A DNA stretch of 64,000 nucleotides from NCBI GenBank assembly GCA_030272155.1, contig CP126192.1, positions 6,730,501 to 6,794,500 on the forward strand, given 5' to 3'. A program made the position numbers and the translations under genes. Shown piece after piece: positions 32,031 to 43,072 of the stretch (positions within the stretch are counted from its first letter, which is position 1; each line of letters begins with the position of its first letter). Under the pieces are notes generated by a model, which saw only the letters and a list, made by a program, of their open reading frames with translations, was not told the origin of the DNA and did not search any database. Source of the stretch: Tetradesmus obliquus (taxonomy: Eukaryota > Chlorophyta > Chlorophyceae > Sphaeropleales > Scenedesmaceae).

Positions 32031-34779
32031 GCTCAGGCCACCTGCTGGCCGCGCAGCAGCACAGCGTGCTACCCACAGTGCCCTCTTCAAAAGATGCTTC
32101 AGCCGCCGGCGGCAGCACAGCCTGCTGCACCTCGCCGGCAGCAGCAGCAGCAGCGGCGCGCATGGGGCCCAGCAGCTTGCCGCCGCTGAATGAGGACACG
32201 TATGTGGACAAGGACACGCTGTCGAGGCTGTTCCTGGTGTCCAGCCAGGTGGCCAAGGAGGTGCAGGTGAGGCGCTGGTTGGCTTAAAGCTGACAAGGAA
32301 TGGTTTACTACAGCCAAACCCAGCCAAACCCAGCAGGGCTGTTCATGTCTAGGGCAGAAGGGGAGGATGTTGGCTGTGTGCAGATGTAGACCGGTTTTGT
32401 GGCGTTTTGTGGTGTTCTGCGATGTGCGGTGTGCGGATGTAATTGGTTGTGGCTGGCAGCTGATGCCGCCGAGGTTGCTGCTGCTACACGCTCCGCAGCA
32501 TGCTGCCTTTGCTGGCTGATATGTCACTGGGCCCTTCCGCGAGCTCACCGGGCCCTCTTTGTACCTCTTGTCTGATTGGTGCTGCTGCTGCTGCTGCTGC
32601 TGCTGCTTCGGCTGCTGCTGCTGCTGCTGCTGATTCCCTGCAGGTGTTTGGCTGGTTTGGGCCCTTCCGCGAGCTCACTGGGCACTCCGTGGGCTACCTG
32701 ATGGATGGCATAGCGCAGGTACACACATGTTGCAAACATGCAGCCTTTACACTTTAGCTTACTTTGTGTAGAGCAACCATCCTGATGGATGGACGAAGGC
32801 TCCGCAGCATGTTGCTGTTTGTCTCTCAGTGGTTGCTAGCAGCAGGCAAGTCCTGACAACTGTTATTGACCAGTGACAAGACGCACCCCAGCTTAGATAT
32901 GGCTACATACCCACCAGCTACTCAATGCATGGCATGGATGGAACCTGCATGTGTCCTTGCAGGTGCACGGCATAGACGAAGACGAAGCGCAGCGCATTGG
33001 CGCTGTGGCATGGACCAGCGACGGCAGCAGCAGCGGCGGTGCCGGAGGCTTGGGCTACGCGCTGGCTGCGGCTGGCAGCAGCGGCATGCGCAGCGGCAGC
33101 GTTGACCTGGGTGGTGGGCAGGTGGGTGGCCGTCTGCTGTGGTAGCTGCCGCGCATTGGGTGGATCTTGGCTGGCATGCTGTTGGCAGGCAGTGCTCGGG
33201 TTGCTGTTGTGGGCCACTGGTATGTATTCTCGCTGCGCTGTGAATTTGCTTGACTATCGAGGCCTGTGCCATTTTTTAGTGTTTGTGCTTTCATGTTTGC
33301 GCTGCTCACTGCTGCCAGTCACGCCAGCTTGCTGCTGCTGCCACTCACTGCCTGCACGCTTGCTGCTGCTGCTGCAGAGGGAGCGGCGTGGCTTTGTGGC
33401 GGGGCTGAACGCCAAGCGGCGTGGCGGCGACAAGATGGAGCTGCTCATGCGGGCACAGCGCCGCATGGAAGAGAACGGCATCAAGTGAGGCTGCTGATCT
33501 CGCTGATGGCTGATCTCGCTTATGGCTGATCACTTGATTTGTAGTGGTGATAGTGGTGTTTTCGTAGAGATTCATAGTGATGTGTATATACGCAGCGCGC
33601 GCAGCGGCGCATGGAGGAGAACGGCATCATGTGAGGCCCGCTGCTTGTGATTGTGTCTGTGTGTTGCTCTCATATAACGAAGCTGTCGCTGAGCGGAATC
33701 GCTGTTACAGCAAAGAGAAGAACGGCTTCGTAAGTGAGCGGGCGTGCTGGGCTATTGCTTGCTGTGCTGGGTAAGGCATGCAGCTGTTCCACATTGGTTG
33801 TCATTTCTTGACCAAGAGCTGCGTTGTTCAGCCATGGCTGCTTACAACTGGCTTTTGGCTGCAGTATAGTGCGGGACACATCATCTGCGACTCCATACCC
33901 ACGCGCCTTCTTTTTTGTAATTGTGCAATCCTTGCTGCTTGCTTCTGCTGCTGTTGCTGCTGCTGCTGTTTTGCTTCGTGCCACAGGCTGCAGAACCAGC
34001 TGGCAATGCAGCTGGCCAACTACCAGCAGCGTGTCAACCACACCGAGAGCAAGTTGGGGGAGCAGCTGAGGGCCATGTCACAAAAGCTTGAGGCAATCAG
34101 CCACCAAACTGCTGCTGCAGTGGCGGCAGCAGCAGCGCCTGCAGCAGCAACAGCATCCTTGGCCCCAGGCCAACCCCCAGCAGCAGCAGAGCGGGGGCTG
34201 TCATCTAGCCAGCGTGTGAACACCCTCAGCAAAGCAGCGCATGCGATCAGTCCGGCAATTAAATGGGCCACCAGCAGCCGCAGGGGCAGCTCCTTTGCAG
34301 GAGCAGCCAAAGGCAGCAGGCAGTCGGCGCCAGGCACGGCAGCAGCAGCGGCGGCTGCAGTGGCGGCTGCTGGACCTACTGCTGCTGCTGAGCAGCACCC
34401 GCTGCTGGCAGCGCCGGCAGCAGCAGCAGCAGCAGCAAGCGCAGACGACCTTCAGGGACTGAATGCAGTAGCTGAAGGTGGCGACGCTGCTGCATTTGAT
34501 GCTGCTGCTAACGCTGGCCCTGGACCTGACTTTGGATCTGCATCAGATATGGCTGCATTTGCAGCAGCAGGAGGAGGCCCCGGCCGCAGTGCATTCTCCA
34601 GATCTGCTTCTGCAGCATCCCGTGCGTCTGCTGCAAGCGGAGCGTCAGTGACAAGTTGCGGCGACCAGCAGCCGGCGGCTGAGGGTGAGGTGCTGCAGCA
34701 GATGCAGGCCATGCAGCAGCAGATGCAGGCCATGATGCAGATGCTGCAGCAGATGCAGCCGCAGCAGCAGCAGCAGTGA
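22496..34779 (+). CDS. Polycystin-2 / TRP-type cation channel, 19 exons
   Basis: Exons: 22496-22683, 23096-23519, 24531-24792, 25094-25394, 25756-26031, 26478-26673, 26826-26939, 27494-27579, 27965-28220, 28426-28591, 28878-28978, 29704-29922, 30202-30843, 31316-31459, 31964-32266, 32644-32718, 32963-33121, 33378-33484, 33987-34779. All phases agree, giving about 1603 residues. Order: low-complexity N-terminus; S1 near 218-238 (FCVTALAVTLVLYW); a large extracellular loop (240-545) with Cys and several NxT/S sites, as in the polycystin domain; S2 (560-587); S3 (617-637); S4 (662-690, VDFVIFLRIARYMRIHR); S5 (702-738); pore (739-765, FLRFADGLSLMSRLTFG); S6 ending in NIILAIVAEAYEEAK, close to the PKD2 NMFLAIINDTY signature. 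A further hydrophobic stretch follows (LMLVIMRIIFSCLFVIY). The C-terminus has a short coiled coil (LQNQLAMQLANYQQRV). In green algae, polycystins act in cilia; here location is inference. Many exon edges have extra intronic copies. Confidence 0.88.
24006..24600 (+). repeat. Five-fold tandem array of the exon 3 start with its 3' splice site
   Basis: The segment CCGCAG|GTGCTGCAGCACTC and about 50 further coding bases start at 24006, 24147, 24273, 24408 and 24531. The offsets 141, 126, 135 and 123 are all multiples of three. The frame is open from 23886 to 24830. Each copy reads VLQHSYE..GLNELAMF or a variant, followed by a HTFVPPFIPQ-like linker. The fifth copy leads into S1 and is taken as the real exon. 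Confidence 0.92.
26229..26540 (+). repeat. Copies of the exon 6 start and acceptor
   Basis: The true acceptor is at 26478 (GCCGTGCTTGACCTCAAGCC). Clear copies with their own CAG begin at 26287 and 26383, and a shorter eroded one at 26229. The offset is about 95 bases. The copies carry frame-disturbing changes, for example one extra base in CCCAAGTTTG. Confidence 0.9.
26905..27262 (+). repeat. Copies of the exon 7 end and donor
   Basis: The exon 7 end (CTGTACCTGTGCATGATCTT ... CACAG|GTGCG, donor at 26940) recurs around 27085-27125 and 27218-27260, each ending in CCTC(G/A)CAG|GTG. A stub, GGCCTCACAG|GTG, sits at 26994-27005. The copies have internal stops. Confidence 0.88.
27660..28005 (+). 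repeat. Copies of the exon 9 start between CTG tracts
   Basis: The exon 9 piece TACTGGGTGCTCTACTTC (27996-28013) has two diverged intronic copies near 27674-27705 and 27812-27845. Each is followed by GCTGACCT(G/A)GCTGCATTGC and a (CTG)n tract, so the repeated unit is about 140-160 bases. Confidence 0.85.
28118..28395 (+). repeat. Copy of the exon 9 end in the following intron
   Basis: Bases 28120-28220 of exon 9 (TATGGCGCCTGG through ATCCACAGG, S4 region) recur at 28281-28390 with many substitutions. The copy still reads as hydrophobic VYISTVVDLLVFMRIACSM but ends without a good donor. Confidence 0.8.
28991..29138 (+). repeat. 20-bp tandem repeat, seven copies
   Basis: GCATTGCTGGGCACTGCTGC is repeated seven times without change plus 8 bases, starting 12 bases after the exon 11 donor (28979). 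The perfect identity points to very recent expansion. Confidence 0.97.
29420..29765 (+). repeat. Three copies of the exon 12 start and acceptor
   Basis: GCAG|G(T/C)CTACACCCAGAAC starts at 29420, 29563 and 29704. The offset from the second to the third copy is 141 bases and the frame between them stays open. The first copy ends in a stop after about 25 codons. This block encodes the NIILAIVAEAYEEAK end of S6. Confidence 0.93.
30810..31080 (+). repeat. Three copies of the exon 13 end and donor
   Basis: Donors at 30844, 30959 and 31070 each follow TACA(A/C)GGACCTGCTGGT and a CAGCACAAG-like end, and each continues GTGAGCAGG. The spacing is 115 and 111 bases. Confidence 0.92.
31415..31775 (+). 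repeat. Four copies of the exon 14 end
   Basis: AGCT(A/G)CAAGCTGCGCTA begins at 31424, 31526, 31624 (one change) and 31731. The first three run to a GAGGAG|GTGC or GGGGAG|GTGC donor; the fourth drifts away. The spacing is 98-107 bases. Confidence 0.9.
32505..32690 (+). repeat. Copy of the exon 16 start upstream of the exon
   Basis: GGGCCCTTCCGCGAGCTCAC in exon 16 (from 32659) is found unchanged from 32529. A (CTG)n tract at 32581-32630 separates the two. Confidence 0.88.
33430..33740 (+). repeat. Copies of the exon 18 end and donor
   Basis: The exon 18 end (CGCCGCATGGAAGAGAACGG, donor 33485) recurs at 33595-33634 with its own GTGAGG. A weaker copy (AAAGAGAAGAACGGCTTCG) lies at 33712-33736 with GTAAGTGAG. 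Confidence 0.85.
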
Positions 34780-37700
34780 AAATGCTGTGGCTGTGCATTC
34801 GTGCTGTTGGATGTGTGTTGCTTGGACAGTGTGCAGTGCTACCAGGGGATTTTTTGGCTGGGCTTGGGAGGGGTCGTCTGTGTTGGCAGTTGAGTAGCAG
34901 GGTATGTAGGGGCAGCATCTGAGTTTGAGTCACAAAGAGCATTGTTCACAGCAGAGCCCTGTTACACAAATTTGTTGGACTTTGTTTCAATGCTGTGCCT
35001 GGAAGGTTGTGTGGAAAGGATACATGGCATTCTGTGCCTTGCCGATTGCAACGACGTTGCGACGATGGCGGTTGCACGTGTAGGTCGGCCGCAGGGGTCC
35101 CATGTCGTGTGTAGGTGGGGTTTAGCGGTTACTTCTTCTGTGGGGGTTCAGGCAGTTGCCAGAGATACAGCAGGTGGGAAGTCAAGCAGCAGTGTCGAAC
35201 AAGTGGTTTGTGTGCTCGAACGTGTGTTGCGGTGTACACTCCTGTGGTGCGCTGCACCGTGTCAGTGTTGCCCCTCGCCTGAAGCATGTTGCAGGTGTGT
35301 GCAGGGCCATGAGTTTTGGCTGTAGGCCAGCTAGCTAGATGGTGCAGCACATCACAAACGGCAGGTGTGTTCAGTACAAGCCACAGGGCATGGCTGTAGT
35401 TCAGCTGGCTTTCTGGTGCAGCGGGACGGGTTCACAGAGTAGTGCAGTTCAGGCAGATCAACGTGACTAGTGTGTCATTGGGTGATAGAGGGTGTCTTCC
35501 CGTGTGTGGGCTCTTGTTCAATTAGCAGCATCAGCACAATTGCTTTGCTTGCAGAAACATCTTGCTGCGCCTGCCTAAGCAGCAGCAGCATGCTGCAGAA
35601 GTCGTTGCTGCTGCACTTACAGTATAATGGTTGTTTTGGATTAGCAGCCCTGCAGGGAAAGTCTGCCATGCCTGCACCTGTAGGCCAATGAAACGAGGTC
35701 CGCAGTTGCACATGCAATAGGCTGATCTTTTCTCAGCAGCTCCTGGGCATCACTTTCACGATCTGGCACACCCTGCTTTCTTGCGCTTGCACAGTTGGTA
35801 GCACATGGGTTGGGCAGGTTGGCAGCTTGTACAAAGAAGAGACATACATGAGGCCACACAGCGGCTTATGCTGAGCAGCCGTCAAGTCCCTGGACTTGTA
35901 CCGCAGCTGCTGTACATGCAGCGTTGCTTTGCATGCGATTGCTGTGCTACTTTCGTGTGAGGTGGGTGGCAGGATTAGGGGGGCGAGGTGCATGAGCGAT
36001 TCGCCATGTTGGTAGTGTGTGTGGCGGGGGCGGTGCAGGGTGTATTTGACGTGCTGTTATGCTCAGCGTTGCATTGGTAGGTTTTTCTTTGCACAGCCTC
36101 TGTCTGGAATGCAGATCAACGCAGCAAAGTGGCGTGCTGCACCTGTTGCAGTAGAGTTGCTGGGGGGCCAGTGAGAGCTACATGCACATCCACTGCACCC
36201 CTGCTGCCTGTTGTTTGGCTGCCATCAGGACTGCTGCAGCTGCTGCAGCGGTGCGTGTTGCTGAAAACGTTAAGCTGGTGGTCTCATATGCTGGTTGTGA
36301 GATGCCCCTATATCGCATTCTTTGTTGTGGCCTATATATGCGTGCACACAGCAGCAATTGCACTGGTGGGTGTGGCTTGCATCGTGTGCAGGCACAGGCC
36401 GGTTGCTTGCTGCATGTGGCATGCTGTTCGCCATGATGCGCGTGCTTCAAAATTGCAGCCATTAGGCTTGCAGGTGTTGCAGGCTGGCATCAACTGCAGC
36501 TGCATTCAAGTGGTCATCCCAGTATCATGGCTGAGTGCGGATTCATCAACATGTGCGTCTGCTGTTGCTGTGGTGGTGGCACATAATGGTTTGATGAGCA
36601 TGACCACATGCAGCGAGCACATGTTTGTCCTTCTGGTGCCGGCTTGGTGGTGGTGGTTGCAGCTGCGCGTGCAGCGCTTGTTTTCAGTCTGTGCAGAAGC
36701 AGTAGCCACGCATTCTACAATCTGCAGTAGCGCAGTCGATTTTCGTCACATGCTTTGGCATACGCGGTTCTTGCAATCAGAACATTCCTGAGAAGTGCGC
36801 AGACAGGCTGTTTTTGGCTACACAGCATCCGCATGCGCATGCCGCAAAGCACTCGTGCTGCTCCAGGCACAAGCACGCAGCAATGTTGAGTTGCCATGCT
36901 GGTTGGGCAAAAATGCTCCATGTTGGTGAATGCTCTGCTGTCAGTCAAGGTGGTGTGGTAGCTGTTGTAGCACTGATGACTGATGTCCCTGCCAGCGCTG
37001 TTGATTGGCCGAAAGGCAGGGATTAGGCAGCAAGGGTGCTTCGTACAGTGTATGATGGTGCCAAGTTGATAGTGTAGCGTGCGACAGGCACGCCAATGCA
37101 GGCTGCCATGAAGACAGCAGTCGCGTGCAATGCAGGCTGCCATGAAGACAGCAGTCGCGTGCAATGCAGGCTGCCATGAAGACAGCAGTCGCGTGCAATG
37201 CAGGCTGCCATGAAGACAGCAGTCGCGTGCAATGCAGGCTGCCATGAAGACAGCAGTCGCGTGCAATGCAGGCTGCCATGAAGACAGCAGTCGCGTGCAA
37301 TGCAGGCTGCCATGAAGACAGCAGTCGCGTGCAATGCACGCTGCCATGAAGATAGCAGTCGCGTGCAATGCAGGCTGCCATGAAGACAGCAGTCGCGTGC
37401 AATGCAGGCTGCCATGAAGACAGCAGTCGCGTGCAATGCAGGCTGCCATGAAGACAGCAGTCGCGTGCAATGCAGGCTGCCATGAAGACAGCAGTCGCGT
37501 GCAATGCAGGCTGCCATGAAGATAGCAGTCGCGTGCAATGCAGGCTGCCATGAAGACAGCAGTCGCGTGCAATGCAGGCTGCCATGAAGACAGCAGTCGC
37601 GTGCAACAAGTGCTGCAGCAAGACGCACGCATGATGCGGCATGCTCGTGGCTTGCAGAACAGGCCATAGCTGGACAGTCGATGGAGGTGAAATCATGCTC

Positions 37701-38788
37701 AGCAGGCACAAGATATTGCATTGGGGCAAGTTGCTCTGTGCACACATAACTCAGGCACAGGTCACCTCACTTGGATGCTGAAGCACTTGTATTCAACAAG
37801 CACGCATGTGGCTGCTGATGTCTAACGTGTGCGTAGCTGGTGCTTATCTGTGTCCAATGTAAAAAAGCGATCTCACGTATGGCCACTGGAGTTGCTACGC
37901 CTTTGCATGCCGCAGGCACTCCTGAAGTATGGCAGGTGCACGCACAAGATGCCGTACATGCACAGACGATGTGGAAGGATCTGTGAATGGCCACGCAAAT
38001 GCCGGATTTTGGTGCGTTGAAACCACTGAAGGACTGTAAGCTGAGCAGGCTGAAGACGCACCATGCAGCGCTTGCATGTGTGCACCTGATCACAACATGC
38101 TGACAGATCCCCGATCAACAGAGCATTTCCCCAACACCATAGCAGCAGTCTTGCAAGTTCTGTGTGCCTGATACTGTTATGCAACGCGTAGAAAGGCCGA
38201 CCATGCAGTGCTAGACCGCAGGAGGCATCACAGAGATTGACTGCATAACGAACGCTTGCCTCCAGCCGCTTGGCAGATAGGAAGCCAACAACGGGGTGCA
38301 TGTGCTGGCTCCAGAACGACAATGAGTTTTATGCGGCAGAACAGATGGCAGCAAGCGCTGCTTTGATGGCTGTTGTGCAGCGCTGCCGCTGCTGCAAATA
38401 GCTATCGTTGCGAAAAAAGGCCTAGCAGGGCCTGTGACGGCTTCGATCACCAAGCAAAGCACGCAGACGATAATGCAAGTGGTGCAAGTCCCTAAACAAC
38501 AAGCAGAGATGGCAATGTACAGCATCGGGCAATTATCAACAACGGTACATGTACGCTAGCAGTAGAGGCAAGACCAACGAACCATATGGCGCATGCATGT
38601 GCAGCTGCGGCAGAGAAGCTGAGCTAATGATAAGTTTGCTGCGGTAGCATAACAATTTAACTAACCAGGGACCAGCTGCAGCAGCAGCTGCTGCGGCTGT
38701 CCACGGCCCGGCAGTCCAACCTTTCTGGGTATACCTGAACACGGCGTGTTGTGGTAGACGGCACTATTTTGAAACGGCAGCTGTCAGG
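34780..38788. other. Intergenic region between convergent genes
   Basis: This is the 3' flank of the channel gene on one side and of the shorter beta-helix gene on the other. No supported gene was found. The 220-codon open frame at 36129-36791 (+) is Cys/Val-rich without motif or splice support. The main feature is the 34-bp minisatellite. Confidence 0.45.
37095..37604 (-). repeat. 34-bp minisatellite, 15 copies
   Basis: A 34-base unit (it contains AATGCAGGCTGCCATGAAGA and ends AGCAGTCGCGTGC) is repeated exactly fifteen times over 510 bases, with a few single-base variants (GATAGCAG, CACGCTGCC). Because 34 is not a multiple of three and the unit lacks minus-strand stops, all three minus frames stay open through the array and cycle through one 34-residue peptide repeat. 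Confidence 0.97.
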
Positions 38789-39551
38789 CTAGCCCATAGT
38801 GCTAGCCAACCTCTGGTCAAGCATGGCCTGGTACAGATCCTTAGGCACCAGCTGGCCATTCGGAATGTCCTCCTTGAACCAGTTGTACTTCGACTTGACA
38901 GGCGAAGACGAGTTGATTGAAACAAAATTGAGGTCGGGCCCAAACTCCTCATCAGGCAGGGAGATGGCCGTGTTTCCGCGCAGGTTCCAAAACGTGTGCC
39001 AGCTGCCGGCATATGGGCCGCGGCTCTTGGAGCCGCCGGATTCAAAAGGCCGCTTGGCGGCGCCGAGGTGGCAGTCTGTGAATATATACAGCAGGGCAGC
39101 AAGGATAGCAGTTGTGCGTCAGAGGTCATTTCCAATGGGGTGAGGCGCAGCAGGCGAGTGCTGCCAGCAGGTGGCCTCAGCGACAACTGGCACAACATCT
39201 TAATAAAATGTGTTGTAGTATTACCACTGCATGCAGCGCGACACCTATGCACCTGATATCAATTGCTGCCAGCAGCAAGCTGTGTGCAAGCCAGCTGCCC
39301 TCACCAGTAACGAGGTTGCCGTAGGACGCGGCGCGGTGGAAGTCAAGATTGACGTCTGTGCCGCTGGCGCGCCGCACAACGGCTGCTGTCGTGTACCATT
39401 CAAAGGTGACATCATGAACCTGCAGCAGCATGCAGAGGAGGCAGCATGCCTTGTATAGTTGCTGCGCTCTCTGTGGGTAGCAGTGATGCATGTGAATGCA
39501 AGCACTGAAGCTGGCACTAGCGCAGCACCCCAGCAGCAGCAGCAGCACCAC

Positions 39552-39600
<49 letters not shown>

Positions 39601-41232
39601 GAGGCGTTCCGCCTAGCTGTACCTGAGGGGCCTTGAAGACGCAGTCAGTAATCAAGTTGTCTCTGCCACGAGCGATTGAGATGCCATGGTGTCCCGCGTC
39701 ACCGCCCCTGTTGTAGGTTGTGTCGATGACGATGTTGCTCATCGTGCAGAAGTAGCTGCGCTGCAGCGACAGAGAATAGTCTGCAGCAGACAACAGCGAA
39801 TGGCGTCGGCCAGTGGCATGTGCAGCATGATGACGCCTGCACAGCAGGCACTCCCTCGTGGAAGGCCACCTATGAAGGATAGCCACAATCTGATGCTGTT
39901 CCAAAACGGGGATGAACAGCATGGCCGCATATGATGTTGACCTTGCCTGCCAGCTCCCCACGCCTGTCCTGCAAGCTGCCAGCACCCGTCAAGCAAGCTG
40001 CCAGCACCTTCCTTGCAGGATGCCAGCACTTTCCTGCAAGCTGCCAGCACCTGTCCTGCAAGTTGCCAGCCGCAAGTGCATGCTCCGAGCTCCCGCACAG
40101 TGATTCAATGCTTACATCCAACAGGGCCTCAGCTGCCGCACCTGCATTGAGGACGCGCACGTTTCTTGCGAAGCTGTTGGCAACCATATTGAAGAAGAGT
40201 GCGTTGTAGCCCTTCTCTTTGAAATGCCCCGGGTAGGGCCCGCTGTTGGGGAACTCAATGGTTAGGTCAGCCATACCCATCTCTTGGGACTGCAGGCAAA
40301 CAGATGGTCGAAGCAGAAGTAACGCGTCACCTGTTTGTCTCAGGGTTGCACATGTCTGCAGCCTAGCTTGCCATGTTCGGCTAGCACAGCTGAAGGTGCT
40401 GTCTGCAACCCAGTATACACGTAAACACACAGTGCTTTTGACAGCAACTGGAGCCCTGCTTTGCTGGCGCTTGCATCAAGTCGACAGAGCATGCCTCTAT
40501 AACTGTTCAGGCCAAGATGCAGGTTGTAACAGGATTGACCGTTGGTCAACTGCAATCGGTCAAAACTTCTGCTCACCGCTGCTGCAGGGCTCCAGTCATG
40601 CACAGACAGCGCCCTCCACTCGGTCCTCAGATCATATGGCAACTCCCGGTCCAATGTTATGGCCATGTTGGGTGTTATTCCTGTTACTTTTGCCAGAAAC
40701 TGAATCATATGGTCCTTTCCAACCAGGTCAGACCAGCTGCTCTTGAGTTTGTCTCCATATAGGTATGCAACAAGCTTTCCCTTTGCACTACCTTTGGATT
40801 GGTCACTGGCGGTGATGCGCACCCTGCAGGAAACGTCAAGAGCTGTGTTCGTGAGTCCTGGCCACAGCATGCGCACCATCCACGCATGATCCCAGCTGCC
40901 CTGCTGCAGAGATACAGCGCGGGGTGTGACGCCACGCAAACCACGCAGCTGTTTTGTAGCTGGCTGGTCAAACCACAGCAGAAGTGTGTGATGCAGGCAT
41001 GTACAGCACCGCAGCATCACCCAACACTACAAGCATGTCACACTAAATAGCCAGGCAGCTGCTTGAAGATTGCTCTGTGCCGAGCAGCATCCCTCACCAT
41101 TGGTCTACTTGCAGCCCGCTGGTTACGTTGACGCTGACTGTGTTGCTGCCGCGCTCAGCGTTGGCGGTGATGTAGGAGCGCAGCGTGGCTCCTGAGCCAC
41201 TGTAGCTGATGGGGTCTGCAGGGATGGTTGTT

Positions 41233-41310
<78 letters not shown>

Positions 41311-42103
41311 GCAACAGCAGGCAGGTGCTGAACAATGGCAGTTGTGTGGGCTTGGCCACAAGCGGCTGCTTCAGCTGCTATGCTTTGCACACAAAGCAGC
41401 TGCTTCAGTGAACTGTTTTGCTGGCTGGAGCATGGCATTTATGCACATCACGCATCACACATGTTTTCATGTCAACACAGTAAGATGACCTTGAGCCGCA
41501 AAACTCTTGCTGCTCACCTTCTCCAACAAAGTTCATCATGCCTGCATACACAGACAGCAACAAAGCATCGTGCAGAGGCACAGCATTGGATTGTCAACGG
41601 GCACTTGCAACAATGCTATGTGAAAGCCAAGGTAGGGCATGCATAGCACTGGATCACACTGTTGTTCAAATCAAACGGCACGCACACATCCTGGGCCGCC
41701 CCCTTCAGACACAGTCCGCACTGTGCCGTAGAGAGGGACTGTTTGGCATTGGTTAAAATATTTGTCGCCCTCTCAAGCTGCATTAGCAGTCAAGGCATGA
41801 CTGAAGGTGCAAGTGGCAGTCCATCTGCGACCATTTTGCCGCATGCTGCAGCTGCACTGTACACCTCAGCCAAAGGGCCACTGTGATTGCCCACACTAAA
41901 ACATTATATTACAGAGCTGTCCTGTTGCATATGGGCTGCAATCACAAACCTGGGCCGAAGGACCACTGTGATTGCCCAGCGCTATTCTTCTTGTTGCCAT
42001 ACAAGTCCTGCAGTGACTTGCTGAAGTAGAGAGTGGTGGCATCCATGCCTGCCCCCAGCAGCACCAGGCTCTTGCTGATGGTGAAGTTGGAGCTCAGCAG
42101 GTA

Positions 42104-42146
<43 letters not shown>

Positions 42147-43072
42147 GCAGCACATGAGCGTGTCAGCAGCAACGACGGCTGCAGCAGCAAATGACAACAA
42201 GGAGGGGCAGCAGCAGCCGCGCGTGCTGCAATGGCAGTTTAGAAATTGCGGCAGGCACAGACGCGTGTCCACGCATGTGCGTCGGATCTGTGAGAAGCAG
42301 GGCACTTTCTGTGGTTGCTGGCACTGGCTAGTGGTGCGCTCAATGCGATTGATGCAGGATATGCAAGTGCAGTGCACTACCAGCAGCATTTCCCAAGACC
42401 AGGCCCAGCCACTCACCTTCCCGCAGGAAAGAACAGCGCGCATGGTGCTCCTGCTGCGCAGTTAGTGGCAGCAATCGCCGCCCTGACAGCAGCAGTGTCA
42501 TCAGCGACACCATCTCCCTTAGCTCCAAAATCTGTCACAGAGACCTGCACAGGTATGTTTTCAGGGATGGTCTGTCCCTGGCGGTATCCGGCATAGGAGA
42601 AGTCCAGCAGGCGGGGGCTGGGGTTTGAGCCGTCAGTGCCCCATAGAGTAGAGGTGATGTCGCCAGTGCTGGGGTAAGGGCTGCGATCAGCAGTGGAGCA
42701 AAGCGCAAGCAAAAGTTGAGGGATTTGGACAGGAAAGCTGTTTGATTGAGTGCGCTTAGGGGGTAACACTGATCGTGATGGCTGTGAGTGAGCTCTGCAG
42801 CAACAGTGCTCAGCACAGCAGTGCTGTTGCTGCTGCTGCCAGCTGGTCGTTGCTGCAGATACAGCAGCTAGCTCTCCGCAAAGCGAGCACCAAGAGCTTT
42901 AACTGCTTCTTGATTAGCCGTTCGATCGCTGTACGCACCTAGGAGACGGCGAGGGCGATGGTCTGGGTCGCCTTGCTGCACTGAGCATTGTTCTGTCGCG
43001 GGCGTTGGACGATCCAGTCAGTACAATTAGTACAGCTAGCAGCCACGCACACTTTGCGAGCAATTGCTGCAT
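38789..43072 (-). CDS. Secreted pectate-lyase-superfamily (right-handed beta-helix) protein, shorter paralogue
   Basis: Ten exons: 43072-42939, 42680-42417, 42104-41950, 41541-41518, 41215-41098, 40823-40577, 40289-40142, 39780-39623, 39419-39305, 39075-38789, about 549 residues, all phases agreeing. The signal peptide is MQQLLAKCAWLLAVLIVLTG, followed by a short RPRPSPSPSPR linker. Exon 2 has the hallmark N-cap of the family: VTDFGAKGDGVADDTAAVRA, then ALFFPAGRYLLSSNFTI. Later parts suit beta-helix coils (SNIVIDTTYNRGG, DNLITDCVF). Family members are polysaccharide lyases, hydrolases or epimerases; the activity here is unknown. A 24-base exon (41541-41518) is shared with the neighbour gene. 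An extra intron at 39304-39076 is absent from the neighbour. The gene follows its paralogue head to tail. Confidence 0.9.
39958..40072 (-). repeat. Intronic ~20-bp repeats of CCTGCAAGCTGCCAGCACC
   Basis: Five to six diverged copies of a unit around CCTGCAAGCTGCCAGCACC lie in the intron between exons 7 and 8 of the shorter beta-helix gene. The longer paralogue has a smaller, differently diverged array in the same intron. Confidence 0.8.
41233..41302 (-). repeat. (CTG)n tract before a 3' splice site
   Basis: About 23 uninterrupted CAG units on the plus strand (CTG in the transcript) lie about 17 bases upstream of the acceptor at 41216 of exon 5 in the shorter beta-helix gene. They stand in the polypyrimidine-tract area. 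Confidence 0.95.

Noticed and set aside
33711-33729. 19-base microexon between channel exons 18 and 19
   Set aside because: It fits the phase, but exon 18 joins 33987 directly in frame and the piece is a decayed copy of the exon 18 end.
36129-36791. 220-codon plus-strand open frame rich in Cys, Val and Trp
   Set aside because: No recognisable domain or signal peptide and no exon neighbours. Hydrophobic runs are expected from GTTG/TGCT-rich DNA.
37095-37604. CRISPR-like regular repeat
   Set aside because: Units are directly adjacent with no spacers, in a eukaryotic context.
36715-37747. Three overlapping minus-strand open frames of 240-305 codons
   Set aside because: They are created by the 34-bp minisatellite, which has no stop in any minus frame. 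The unique flanks show no coding signal.
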